Shown one piece after another: positions 17,841 through 25,798 of a DNA stretch of 64,000 nucleotides. Made by a program: the position numbers and the translations under genes. The stretch is from Paracoccus aminovorans (GTDB lineage Bacteria; Pseudomonadota; Alphaproteobacteria; Rhodobacterales; Rhodobacteraceae), in NCBI RefSeq assembly GCF_900005615.1, contig NZ_LN832559.1, positions 1,828,837 through 1,892,836 on the forward strand, read 5' to 3'. The first letter of the stretch is position 1, and every line of letters starts with the position of its first letter. The notes under the pieces are model-generated. The model saw only the letters and a program-made list of their open reading frames with translations, was not told the origin of the DNA and ran no database searches.

Positions 17841-18761
17841 ATGAAGGTGCTGTTCGCCGCCCCCGCCCGGCTGTGGGACGCCTGGGCCCCCGCCCTGCGC
17901 GCCGCCTGCCCCGAGATGGCGCTCTGCCGCGACGGCGACCCGGCCGGTTTCGACGCGCTGATCTATGCCCCGGGCTACCCCGAGGGCGGCGCGGCGCTGG
18001 ACTTCTCGCCCTTCACCCGCGCCCGCGTGGTGCAAAGCCTGTGGGCCGGGGTCGAGCGCATCGTCACCAACCCGACCCTGACCCAGCCCCTGTGCCGCAT
18101 GGTCGATCCGGGGCTGGCGCAGGGCATGGCGGAATACTGCACCGGCTGGGCGCTGCGGGCGCATCTGGGCATGGACCGCTATGCCCAGGACGGCGTCTGG
18201 CGCAACGCCGTGACGCCGCCGCTGGCCAGCGCGCGGCGGGTGACGGTGCTGGGCATGGGCGAGCTGGGCCGCGCGGTGGCGGCGGCGCTGGCCGGGCTTG
18301 GCTTCCGCGTCACCGGCTGGTCGCATTCCGGCCGCGCCGTGCCGGGGATCGAGGTTCTGGCCGGACCCGACCTGCCCCAGGCGCTGGCCCGGGCCGAGAT
18401 CCTGGTCTGCCTGCTGCCCGACACGGCCGAGACCCGCGACCTGCTCGACGCCGAACTGCTGGCGCTGCTGCCCGCAGGCGCCACGATCATCAACGCCGGC
18501 CGCGGCACGCTGATCGACGAAACGGCGCTGCTGGCGGCGCTGGACTCGGGGCATATCGCCCATGCGGTGCTCGACGTGTTCCGGCAAGAACCCCTGCCCC
18601 CGGATCACCCGTTCTGGCGCCATCCCGGCGTCACCGTCACGCCGCATGTCTCGGCCGAGACCCGGCCCGAAAGCGCCGCCGCCGTCGCGGCCGAGAACCT
18701 GCGCCGTGCCATGCGGGGCGAGCCGCTGCTCTACCGCGTGGACCGGGCGCGGGGCTATTGA
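17841..18761 (+). CDS. D-2-hydroxyacid dehydrogenase, glyoxylate/hydroxypyruvate reductase A type
   Basis: A 306-residue NAD(P)H-dependent reductase of the D-isomer 2-hydroxyacid dehydrogenase family, closest in layout to GhrA, which reduces glyoxylate and hydroxypyruvate. The Rossmann motif VTVLGMGELGRAVAAAL lies at about 134-150. The substrate-binding and catalytic region includes LLPDTAETRDLLD, INAGRGTLIDE with the conserved Arg, LDVFRQEPLP and the catalytic-His region WRHPGVTVTPHVS. It lies 12 bases behind rodA, an association found in other Rhodobacterales, though no functional link to cell shape is known. The substrate is inferred from family only. Confidence 0.85.
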   Translation: MKVLFAAPARLWDAWAPALRAACPEMALCRDGDPAGFDALIYAPGYPEGGAALDFSPFTRARVVQSLWAGVERIVTNPTLTQPLCRMVDPGLAQGMAEYCTGWALRAHLGMDRYAQDGVWRNAVTPPLASARRVTVLGMGELGRAVAAALAGLGFRVTGWSHSGRAVPGIEVLAGPDLPQALARAEILVCLLPDTAETRDLLDAELLALLPAGATIINAGRGTLIDETALLAALDSGHIAHAVLDVFRQEPLPPDHPFWRHPGVTVTPHVSAETRPESAAAVAAENLRRAMRGEPLLYRVDRARGY

Positions 18762-18770
18762 AAGGTCAGG

Positions 18771-18799
18771 TTTACCGGCGGGCCGCGGCCATGCTATTC
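18771..18799 (+). promoter_or_regulatory. Candidate manC promoter
   Basis: TTTACC (18771-18776) and CTATTC (18794-18799) are 17 bases apart, 35 bases ahead of the ATG. Confidence 0.4.
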
Positions 18800-18834
18800 C
18801 GCGCTGACCGCCTTGCGCCTTGGAGTTGATTTCG

Positions 18835-20256
18835 ATGACGATTACCCCCGTTCTTCTGGCCGGAGGCTCGGGCACGCGGCTGTGGCCGGTGTCGCGCAAG
18901 AGCTTTCCCAAGCAATTCGCCCCGCTGATCGGCGAGGAGAGCCTGTTCCAGGCCTCGGCCCGCCGGCTGTCGGGCGCCCGCTACGCCGCGCCGCTGGTGA
19001 TGACCAATGCCGATTTCCGCTTCATCGTGGCCGAGCAGCTGGACCAGATCGGCATCATCCCCGCGGCCATCCTGATCGAGCCCGCGGGCCGCAACACCGC
19101 GCCGGCGATCCTGGCCGCGGCGCTGACGGCGGCCGAGACCGACCCGGAAGCCGTGCTGCTGGTCGCGCCCTCGGACCATGTAGTGCCGGATGCCGAGGCC
19201 TTCGGCCGCGCCGTGGACATGGGCCTGCCGGCCGCGCAGGCGGGCCGCATCGTGACCTTCGGCATCACCCCCACCCGCCCCGAGACCGGCTATGGCTATA
19301 TGGAGGCCGAGGGCTCGGGCGAAGGCCCCGTTACGCTGAAGCGCTTCGTCGAAAAGCCCGATGCCGGGAATGCGGCCCGGATGATCGCGCAGGGTAATTT
19401 CCTTTGGAATGCCGGCATCTTCCTGTTCTCGGCCCGGACCATGATCGAGGCTTTCAAGGCCCATGCCCCCGAATACCTGGCCCCGGTGCAGGCGGCGCTG
19501 ACCGAGGCCCGGCTGGACCTGGGCTTCCTGCGCCTCGCGCCCGAGCCCTGGGACCGGCTGCCCGACCTGTCCATCGACTATGCCGTGCTGGAAAAGGCCG
19601 CAAATCTGTCGGTGGTGCGCTTCTCGGGCCATTGGTCCGACCTCGGCGGCTGGGACGCGGTCTGGCGCGAGACGCAGGACGCCGCCCCGGCCGAACGCGG
19701 CGCCGTCACCGACGACCGCTCGACCGCCATCGACTGCGACAATGTGCTGCTGCGCTCGCAGGACGATGGTATCGAGGTCGTGGGCATCGGCCTTCAGGAC
19801 GTGATGGTGGTCGCCACCAATGACGCGGTGCTGGTCGCCGGCATGGATCGCGCGCAAGAGGTGCGCAAGGCGGTCTCGGCGCTGAAATCCAAGGGCGCGC
19901 GCCAGGCGGAAAGCTTTCTGCGCGACCATCGCCCCTGGGGCTGGTTCGAGACCCTGGCCCTGGCCGACCGCTTCCAGGTCAAGCGCATCGTCGTGAACCC
20001 CGGCGCGGCCCTGTCGCTGCAATCGCATTTCCACCGCTCGGAACACTGGATCGTCGTTTCCGGCACCGCCCGGGTGACGGTGGACGAGACGGTGACGCTG
20101 GTGACGGAAAACCAGTCGATCTATGTGCCTTTGGGTGCCGTGCACCGGATGGAGAACCCCGGCAAGGTGCCGATGGTGCTGATCGAGGTGCAGACCGGCG
20201 TCTATCTGGGCGAGGACGACATCGTCCGCTACGAGGACGTCTATTCCCGCAGCTGA
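18835..20256 (+). CDS. manC: Mannose-1-phosphate guanylyltransferase / mannose-6-phosphate isomerase
   Basis: A 473-residue bifunctional (type II) enzyme that makes GDP-mannose for surface polysaccharides and can interconvert fructose-6-P and mannose-6-P. The N-terminal nucleotidyltransferase has GGSGTRLWPVSRKSFPKQF at about 10-28 and FVEKPDA. The C-terminal cupin carries DHRPWGWFETL, QVKRIVVNPGAALSLQSHFH and HRSEHWIVVSGTA. GGAG stands nine bases before the ATG at 18835; a TTG at 18820 is in frame but overlaps that signal. No phosphomannomutase or glycosyltransferase cluster adjoins it. Confidence 0.95.
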   Translation: MTITPVLLAGGSGTRLWPVSRKSFPKQFAPLIGEESLFQASARRLSGARYAAPLVMTNADFRFIVAEQLDQIGIIPAAILIEPAGRNTAPAILAAALTAAETDPEAVLLVAPSDHVVPDAEAFGRAVDMGLPAAQAGRIVTFGITPTRPETGYGYMEAEGSGEGPVTLKRFVEKPDAGNAARMIAQGNFLWNAGIFLFSARTMIEAFKAHAPEYLAPVQAALTEARLDLGFLRLAPEPWDRLPDLSIDYAVLEKAANLSVVRFSGHWSDLGGWDAVWRETQDAAPAERGAVTDDRSTAIDCDNVLLRSQDDGIEVVGIGLQDVMVVATNDAVLVAGMDRAQEVRKAVSALKSKGARQAESFLRDHRPWGWFETLALADRFQVKRIVVNPGAALSLQSHFHRSEHWIVVSGTARVTVDETVTLVTENQSIYVPLGAVHRMENPGKVPMVLIEVQTGVYLGEDDIVRYEDVYSRS

Positions 20257-20293
20257 TCGCGGCCAAGATCGCGGTTTCGTGCGGCGGGCTTCG

Positions 20294-20322
20294 CTTGCGC
20301 GGCGTGGGCCGGCCGTCTAACC
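20294..20322 (+). promoter_or_regulatory. Candidate promoter of the NMT1-type binding protein
   Basis: CTTGCG (20294-20299) and CTAACC (20317-20322) are 17 bases apart. The gene's ATG is only 10 bases past the -10, so the 5' leader would be a few bases at most. Confidence 0.45.
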
Positions 20323-20332
20323 ATGGCCGGCG

Positions 20333-21331
20333 ATGAAACCGAGCGTCCTTGTCCTGCTGATCGCCCTGCTCGCGCCGCTCGGCGTCCGGGCCGAAACCCT
20401 GACCGTGCAACTGCGCGGCCCGGCGCTGGCGGAATCGGCGGGCTTCCTTTGGGCGCAAGCGCGCGGGCTCTACGCGGCCGAGGGGCTGGATGTGACACTG
20501 CTGCCGGCCGATGACGCGCCGCCCTTCGAGTCGCTGGCGCGCGGTGCGGCCGACGTGACGGTCGAATGGATGCCCATGGCGTTGGTCGCGCACGAAAACG
20601 GCCTGCCGGTGGTGAATGTCGCGCAGATCCTCGCCCGGCCGGCGCTGCGGCTGACCTGCCGGCGCGAGGCCGGGGTGGAAACCGCCGCCGACCTGCGCGG
20701 CAAGACCCTGGCCAATACCTTCCGCGGCGAGGACTATCCGCTGCTGGCCTGGCTGACCCGGTTGGGACTGAAGCCCGACGACAGCCTCTCGGGCGTGGCG
20801 CTGCTGGCGCAATGGCCCGGTGCGGCCGGCGGCGCCGAGATGCTGCGCCACCACCAGGCCGCCTGCGCCACCACGCTGGCCTATGACCCGCTGCCGGGCG
20901 ACGGGCTGGTGGTGCTGGACCCGGCGACAGAGGGCACCGCGACGCTGGAGGACGGGCTCTATGCCCTGCCCGCCACCCTGGCCGACACGCAGGCGCAGGA
21001 CCGGCTCGCTCGCTTCCTGCGCGCCAGCATGAAGGGCTGGCACGAGGCCGTGGCCGATCCCGAAGCCGCCGCCGGGCTGATCCTGGGCCCGGACCCGGAC
21101 GCAGGCGCGCTGCGCCGCCAAGCCGCGATGATCGAGGCCATCGGGCCGCTGCTCTCTTCCTCAGGCGCGCTGGACGAGGACGACTACCGCCGCACCGTCG
21201 ACATCCTGCGCGCAGGCAGCGGGCAAGCCATCCTGCGGCGGGATCCGGGGGACGCCTTTATCGCGGCCGTCACCACCCGGATGGCTTTGCCGGAAGCGGC
21301 GGCGACCAGCACGGCGGACGCCGCGCCCTGA
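20333..21331 (+). CDS. Orphan periplasmic binding protein, NMT1/THI5-like
   Basis: A 332-residue secreted protein with a signal peptide (1-20, core LVLLIALLAPLG, cut after VRA). The mature part follows the NMT1/THI5 binding-protein pattern: FLWAQARGLYAAEGLDVTLLP, a run of gate residues, AADLRGKTLANTF and VLDPATEG. Relatives bind thiamine precursors, sulfonates, nitrate or riboflavin for ABC importers. Unusually, no permease or ATPase gene is near; a single promoter feeds only this gene. The ligand cannot be told. There is no ribosome-binding site, in line with a near-leaderless mRNA. Confidence 0.75.
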   Translation: MKPSVLVLLIALLAPLGVRAETLTVQLRGPALAESAGFLWAQARGLYAAEGLDVTLLPADDAPPFESLARGAADVTVEWMPMALVAHENGLPVVNVAQILARPALRLTCRREAGVETAADLRGKTLANTFRGEDYPLLAWLTRLGLKPDDSLSGVALLAQWPGAAGGAEMLRHHQAACATTLAYDPLPGDGLVVLDPATEGTATLEDGLYALPATLADTQAQDRLARFLRASMKGWHEAVADPEAAAGLILGPDPDAGALRRQAAMIEAIGPLLSSSGALDEDDYRRTVDILRAGSGQAILRRDPGDAFIAAVTTRMALPEAAATSTADAAP

Positions 21332-21345
21332 GCGCACCCTCGACA

Positions 21346-21406
21346 TTCGGGTATCTAAGGAACAAGGAAGGCCGGGCGCGGCCCTGATCTTCTTCGTTCC
21401 TCAAAT
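21346..21406. terminator. Inverted pair of gene-end repeat blocks with a G+C core
   Basis: GGGTATCTAAGGAACAAGGA at 21349-21368 faces TTCTTCGTTCCTCAAATACT at 21390-21409 on the opposite strand, around the core GGCCGGGCGCGGCC. The two arms are imperfect complements. Lying between a plus-strand and a minus-strand gene, the structure is well placed to end both transcripts. Confidence 0.5.
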
Positions 21407-21442
21407 ACTCAACCTACAGCGACGTGCCAGCGAATCTCGCCT

Positions 21443-21787
21443 TCAGGCGGCGACTCCCAAGGCGCGCTTGACGTTCGCGGCCCAGCCCAGCAGACGCTTG
21501 TCGCCCTCGATGATCGCGGGACGCTTCATCAGCGAGGGTTTGGCCGACAGCATCTGCAAGGGGGTGCCGGCGCGTTCCGCCTCGGACATGCCGCGCCAGG
21601 TCAGGCTGGCCCGATTGACCAGCTTGTCGCCAAATTCCGCGATCATCCGCTGCCAGTCGGCCTCGTCCAGCGGCGCCTTGGCGACGTCGCGGAAGCTGAC
21701 CTGCCAGCCCGCGGCCTCAAGCTCGGCCTGCGCCTTCTGGCAGGTCGAACAATGGGCCAGCCCGTAGATCTGCAATGCCCCCGCCAT
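21443..21787 (-). CDS. ArsC/Spx-family thioredoxin-fold protein
   Basis: A 114-residue cytoplasmic protein of the arsenate reductase-like ArsC/YffB family. The redox-type motif C13-S-T-C16 follows the first strand (IYGLAHCSTCQKAQ). It also has VSFRDVAKAPL, LVNRASLTWRGMSEAE, LMKRPAIIEGDKRLLGW and the closing helix. The conserved KRPAI loop fits the family. Arsenate reduction is not certain, since several subgroups act as thiol reductases or regulators and no ars genes are nearby. Its ATG overlaps the stop of the tiny upstream gene (TGATG), so it is translationally coupled and third in the DUF3422 operon. Confidence 0.85.
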   Translation of the reverse strand: MAGALQIYGLAHCSTCQKAQAELEAAGWQVSFRDVAKAPLDEADWQRMIAEFGDKLVNRASLTWRGMSEAERAGTPLQMLSAKPSLMKRPAIIEGDKRLLGWAANVKRALGVAA

Positions 21788-21861
21788 CAGACCAGCGGCA
21801 TCAGGGGCACGTCGCAGACCGAAAGCGCCAGCAGACTGCCGAGGAAAAGAATGGGTTTCAA
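21787..21861 (-). CDS. Tiny hydrophobic peptide (24 residues)
   Basis: A 25-codon frame with a TTG start. It sits behind a strong ribosome-binding site (AAAGGAG, six bases before the TTG) and ends in TGATG, which shares bases with the next gene's ATG. The peptide is K-P followed by a hydrophobic run with LALSVCDVPLMPLV at the end. It looks like a signal anchor with one Cys; as a lipobox, L-S-V-C is not canonical at -1. It fills the gap between the DUF3422 gene and the ArsC-like gene on the same strand. Its role may be a small membrane peptide or only a coupling leader for the next gene. Confidence 0.6.
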   Translation of the reverse strand: MKPILFLGSLLALSVCDVPLMPLV

Positions 21862-21882
21862 GATCGGCTCCTTTGATGGGTT

Positions 21883-23178
21883 CTAATGCTCGTCGGAATG
21901 CAGCCGGGCCTTGATCCGGCGCATGCCCAGCCAGACGGCGGCGACGGCGACGGGGGTCAGCGCGGCGACCAGCACCGCCTTGTCGATATCCAGCGCATGG
22001 GCCACCGGATAGAGCGCATAGCCAAGCAGACCCACGGCGTAATAGCTGATCGCCACCACCGACAGCCCCTCGACCGTGTGCTGCAGCCGCAGCTGCAGGT
22101 CGGCGCGGCGGTCCATGCGGACCATCAGCTCCTGGTTCTGGGCGCTGCGCTGCACATCGACACGGGTGCGCAGCAGTTCGCCCGCGCGCTCGCTGCGGTC
22201 CAGCATCGCGGCCAGCCGCTTCTCGGCCGATTTCACCGTCCGCATGGCGGGGTGATAGCGCCGCGCCATGAACTCGGTCAGCATCTGGCCGCCCATGAAG
22301 CGCGATTCGCGCAGCGAGGTCACGCGGTCCATCACGATCGCCTCATAGGCCGCGGTGGCGCCAAAGCGGAACGCCTGCTGCGTCGCCGTGCTCTCAAGCC
22401 GGGCCGAGATCGTCAGCAACTCGTGCAGCACCGTCTCGGCCGGGCGGGTGTCGTCGCTCATGCCCTGCAAGAGATCGTTCAGCTGCGGGTCGAGCGCATT
22501 CAGGTCCTCGGTCAGCCGGCGCGCGCCGCCCAAGCCCAGCATGGACATGGCGCGATAGGTCTCCAGGTCCAGCAGGCGCTGGACGATGCGGCCGATGCGG
22601 CCCGGCTGCGTGCCGGGCTTGACGAACAGCGCGAACCGCATCCAGCCGTCGGGATCGATGCGGAAGTCGCCCGCGACCACCGCCGCCTCTTCCAGCACCC
22701 AGACCGTGGCGATGCTGTCGGCCGCGAACCATTCGCGCAGGCGCGGCATGATTTCTGCCGGGTCGTCGGGCAGGACATCGACCTGGATCATCACCGCGGC
22801 GATGCGCTTGCCGGGCGCCTGATGCTGCCAGTCCTCGGGAAAGATCGCCCCCGCCGAAGGATCGAAGGGCCGCGGCGGCAGGCCGGGGGAGAAGGCGGCA
22901 TAGGTCACGAATTCGGTATGGCTTTCCCAGCGCAGCTGGTGCCGGCCCAGCTGCGCGGCGTAATGGCCGGCGCTGGTGTCGGGGCGCGGCGCGCCGTGGC
23001 GGGCGCAAAGCGCGGCCAGATGCGCCACGTCGCGGGCGCGGTCGCGGTTGGCCGCCTCGCGCGGCTCCTTGACCGCCAGGAAGACGGCGGTGCAGGGCGC
23101 CTTCAGCCGCGGCGAGGGCCGGGCGTGCAGCTCGTTCACCAGGGGATAGCGCAGCGGATGTTCGTCTTCGTCGTTCAT
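21883..23178 (-). CDS. DUF3422 family membrane protein
   Basis: A 431-residue protein with the DUF3422 opening HPLRYPLVNELHARPSP, a long soluble region and two membrane segments near the C-terminus (about 372-392 and 398-418). Most of the protein therefore faces one side of the inner membrane, followed by a short basic tail. A helical stretch at about 325-365 with many Arg/Glu residues precedes the membrane part. Function is unknown. An ATG also occurs at 23187. The start at 23178 was chosen because a promoter (CTTGCG-16-CTAAAC) ends at 23188, which puts the transcription start at about 23180, so this mRNA should be leaderless. Confidence 0.85.
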   Translation of the reverse strand: MNDEDEHPLRYPLVNELHARPSPRLKAPCTAVFLAVKEPREAANRDRARDVAHLAALCARHGAPRPDTSAGHYAAQLGRHQLRWESHTEFVTYAAFSPGLPPRPFDPSAGAIFPEDWQHQAPGKRIAAVMIQVDVLPDDPAEIMPRLREWFAADSIATVWVLEEAAVVAGDFRIDPDGWMRFALFVKPGTQPGRIGRIVQRLLDLETYRAMSMLGLGGARRLTEDLNALDPQLNDLLQGMSDDTRPAETVLHELLTISARLESTATQQAFRFGATAAYEAIVMDRVTSLRESRFMGGQMLTEFMARRYHPAMRTVKSAEKRLAAMLDRSERAGELLRTRVDVQRSAQNQELMVRMDRRADLQLRLQHTVEGLSVVAISYYAVGLLGYALYPVAHALDIDKAVLVAALTPVAVAAVWLGMRRIKARLHSDEH

Positions 23179-23187
23179 GGCCGGCAT

Positions 23188-23215
23188 GTTTAGCCGGTGC
23201 CGTTGTCCCCGCAAG
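23188..23215 (-). promoter_or_regulatory. Candidate promoter of the DUF3422 operon
   Basis: On the minus strand, CTTGCG (23215-23210) and CTAAAC (23193-23188) are 16 bases apart. The -10 lies about nine bases from the chosen ATG, which implies a leaderless transcript. Confidence 0.45.
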
Positions 23216-23359
23216 CCGAAAGCCCATGGCGCGGACCGCGCTCTGGCAATTCTGCCACCTGTCGCGCCACCCGCATCAGGATTTCGTGAACCGCTGCCGG
23301 ATTGCCCGCCACCGCCGGGACGGGCAAGATGCCGGGAAACACCGATCGGGGGACTTCGC

Positions 23360-23869
23360 ATGTCGGGCTGGCTGGGCCGTATCGTCGCCGTGGCGCTTTT
23401 GCTGGGGCTTGCCGCCTGCGCCCCCAGCAAGTTCAAGACCTATTCCGGCCCGCCGGTGACCCAGGTGGTGGTGAACAAGGGCGCGCGGCAGATGCTGCTG
23501 CTGAACGGCAATACCGTGCTCAAGGCCTATCGCATCGGGCTTGGCAACGAACCCATCGGCCACAAGCAGTTCGAGGGCGACGGCAAGACCCCCGAGGGGA
23601 TCTACTACATCGACCGCCGCAACCCCGACAGCCGCTATCACCTGTCGGTCGGGGTCTCCTATCCCAATCCCAACGACACCGCCTTCGCGCTGTCGCAGGG
23701 CAAGGCGCCGGGCGGCGACATCTTCATCCACGGCCAGGGCCCCGAAGGCCGCGCGCTGTCGAAGCGGTTGCCGGACTGGACCGCGGGCTGCATCGCCGTG
23801 ACCGACGAACAGGTCGAGGACATCTATGCCATGGTCCCGGACGGCACCCCGATCCTGATCACCCCCTGA
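23360..23869 (+). CDS. L,D-transpeptidase family (YkuD) lipoprotein
   Basis: A 169-residue envelope protein. The signal peptide core IVAVALLLGL is followed by a lipobox LAAC (Cys 22). The YkuD domain covers nearly all of the rest: QVVVNKGARQMLLLNG, AYRIGLGNEPIGHKQFEGDG and KTPEGIYYIDRRNPDSRYHLS. The active-site region is IFIHGQGP...DWTAGCIAVTDEQVEDIY, with the catalytic Cys in AGC and the conserved His in HGQG. Such enzymes make 3-3 cross-links or attach lipoproteins to peptidoglycan; small stand-alone members are less studied. It is transcribed away from the DUF3422 operon. Confidence 0.88.
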   Translation: MSGWLGRIVAVALLLGLAACAPSKFKTYSGPPVTQVVVNKGARQMLLLNGNTVLKAYRIGLGNEPIGHKQFEGDGKTPEGIYYIDRRNPDSRYHLSVGVSYPNPNDTAFALSQGKAPGGDIFIHGQGPEGRALSKRLPDWTAGCIAVTDEQVEDIYAMVPDGTPILITP

Positions 23870-23976
23870 CCGGCAGAACGACCGGGGGTCGAAAGAGGCG
23901 CCCGCCATACGCGCAAAGCTTGTATGGCAGACCTGTTCAAAAGGGCAGATACAAATCCGGGCCGCGCGAGTCTAAC

Positions 23977-23996
23977 AAATTGGATGTATCCAATTT
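23977..23996. promoter_or_regulatory. Perfect 20-base palindrome, operator-like
   Basis: AAATTGGAT-GT-ATCCAATTT consists of two perfect 9-base half-sites in an A+T-rich island, 23 bases ahead of a small unknown gene. The TTGGAT half-site resembles operators of GntR-type regulators. The regulator is unknown and not encoded nearby. Confidence 0.55.
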
Positions 23997-24019
23997 TAAG
24001 TTTCCGAGTAGACGCGCCC

Positions 24020-24289
24020 ATGTACCTGCCCCCCGTCATCACTGAGTCGCTGATCGATTCGGCCGAGACCGAGGGCTATGTGCCCGGCGCCATCGAGAGC
24101 GTGCTGCGCTTCGGTCCGCATTCGCGCTGGCGGGCGGGGGCCATCGTCACCGGTTCGGCCAAGCATTCCCATGCCATCGCCACCCGCTGCGCGCTGCTGA
24201 TCCCGCGCCGGGGCAAGCGCACGCGCAAGCTGGCGGTGCACCCGGCGCTGCCGGTCGACGTCATCAAGTCGATGCTGGACGCCTATTAG
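24020..24289 (+). CDS. Small protein of unknown function (89 residues)
   Basis: I do not recognise the family. The product is soluble, with an acidic first third (ITESLIDSAETEGYVPGAIES) and a basic second half (CALLIPRRGKRTRKLAVHP), two Cys/His-containing stretches (KHSHAIATRC) and no membrane segment. The ATG at 24020 was chosen over an in-frame ATG at 23924 because the sequence between them is A+T-rich and holds a 20-base palindrome, as expected of a regulatory region. A strong hairpin follows the stop. Codon usage in the body of the gene is like the rest of the window. Confidence 0.65.
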   Translation: MYLPPVITESLIDSAETEGYVPGAIESVLRFGPHSRWRAGAIVTGSAKHSHAIATRCALLIPRRGKRTRKLAVHPALPVDVIKSMLDAY

Positions 24290-24305
24290 GGCGCGGGAAC
24301 GCAAA

Positions 24306-24326
24306 GGGCGGGCCCATGGCCCGCCC
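24306..24326. terminator. Bidirectional hairpin terminator
   Basis: GGGCGGGCC (24306-24314) pairs perfectly with GGCCCGCCC (24318-24326) around the loop CAT, between the convergent small gene and pntB. The stem is very stable but has only a short T stretch. Confidence 0.6.
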
Positions 24327-24351
24327 CCCGTTTGTCACGTGGCTCCGCCCT

Positions 24352-25785
24352 TCACTCGACCATTGGCAGCAGCTGATCGAGCGACTTCTTGGCGTCGCCG
24401 TAGAACATGCGGGTGTTGTCCTTGTAGAACAGCGGGTTCTCGATGCCGGAATAGCCGGTGCCCTGGCCGCGCTTCGACACGAACACCTGCTTCGCTTTCC
24501 AGACCTCCAGCACCGGCATCCCGGCGATCGGCGAGTTCGGGTCCTCCTGCGCCGCCGGGTTCACGATGTCGTTCGAGCCGATCACGATCACCACGTCGGT
24601 CGAGGGGAAGTCCTCGTTGATCTCGTCCATCTCCAGCACGATGTCATAGGGCACCTTGGCCTCGGCCAGCAGCACGTTCATGTGCCCTGGCAGCCGGCCC
24701 GCCACCGGGTGGATGGCGAAGCGCACGTTCTTGCCGCGCGCGCGCAGCTTGCGGGTCAGCTCCGACACCGATTGCTGCGCCTGCGCCACCGCCATGCCGT
24801 AGCCCGGCACGATGATGATCTCGTCGGCGTCGTTCAGCGCCGCCGCGACGCTTTCCGCGTCGATGGCGACCTGCTCGCCCACGATCTCCATCGCCGGGCC
24901 CGCCTCGCCGCCGAAGCCGCCCAGGATCACCGAAACGAAGCTGCGGTTCATCGCCTTGCACATGATGTAGCTCAGGATCGCACCGGACGAGCCGACCAGC
25001 GCGCCGACCACGATCAACAGGTCGTTCGACAGCGAGAAGCCGATCGCCGCCGCCGCCCAGCCGGAATAGCTGTTCAGCATCGACACCACCACCGGCATGT
25101 CGGCGCCGCCGATGCCCATGATCAGGTGATAGCCGATGAAGAGCGCCGCCAGCGTCATCACGATCAGCGCCAGGGTCGAGCCATTGGCGAGATAGACCAG
25201 CAGGAGCACCAGCGACAGCGCCGCGGCACCGGCGTTCAGCACATGGCCGCCGGGCAGCTTCCTGGCCTTGCCGTCGACCTTGCCCGCGAGCTTGCCGAAG
25301 GCGATGACCGAGCCGGTGAAGGTCACGGCGCCGATGAAGACCCCGAGGAAGGTCTCCACCCGAAGGATCGACTGCTCGACAGGGGATTTGTGCGCCAGAA
25401 CGGCGGCGAAGCCGGTCAGCGCCTCGCGCCCCGCCGGATCGAGGCCCAGCACATGGCCGAGCTCGATATGGGTGTTGAAGCCGATGAAGACCGCAGCCAG
25501 GCCCACGAGGCTGTGCATGGCGGCGACCAGCTGCGGCATCTCGGTCATCTGCACGCGGGTGGCGACGATCCAGCCGATGACACCGCCGACCGCGACCAGG
25601 ATCAGCGACAACAGCCACAGGCCCGAGCCCGGGCCGATCAGCGTGGCGGCGACGGCCAGCGCCATGCCCACGATGCCGTACCAGACCGCGCGCTTGGCGC
25701 TTTCCTGGCCGGAAAGCCCGCCCAGGGACAGGATGAACAGGATGGCCGCGACGACATAGGCGGCGGTGGTGAAACCGAATTCCAT
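24352..25785 (-). CDS. pntB: NAD(P)(+) transhydrogenase, beta subunit
   Basis: The 477-residue inner-membrane subunit of the proton-driven transhydrogenase, which makes NADPH from NADH using the proton gradient. The first two thirds hold about eight or nine membrane segments ([19 protein letters not shown] and on), including [13 protein letters not shown]. The C-terminal soluble NADP(H) domain has [76 protein letters not shown] and KKSLDQL. It begins 13 bases after pntA in the same operon. Confidence 0.97.
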   Translation of the reverse strand: MEFGFTTAAYVVAAILFILSLGGLSGQESAKRAVWYGIVGMALAVAATLIGPGSGLWLLSLILVAVGGVIGWIVATRVQMTEMPQLVAAMHSLVGLAAVFIGFNTHIELGHVLGLDPAGREALTGFAAVLAHKSPVEQSILRVETFLGVFIGAVTFTGSVIAFGKLAGKVDGKARKLPGGHVLNAGAAALSLVLLLVYLANGSTLALIVMTLAALFIGYHLIMGIGGADMPVVVSMLNSYSGWAAAAIGFSLSNDLLIVVGALVGSSGAILSYIMCKAMNRSFVSVILGGFGGEAGPAMEIVGEQVAIDAESVAAALNDADEIIIVPGYGMAVAQAQQSVSELTRKLRARGKNVRFAIHPVAGRLPGHMNVLLAEAKVPYDIVLEMDEINEDFPSTDVVIVIGSNDIVNPAAQEDPNSPIAGMPVLEVWKAKQVFVSKRGQGTGYSGIENPLFYKDNTRMFYGDAKKSLDQLLPMVE

Positions 25786-25798
25786 TGCGCCGGCCTCC

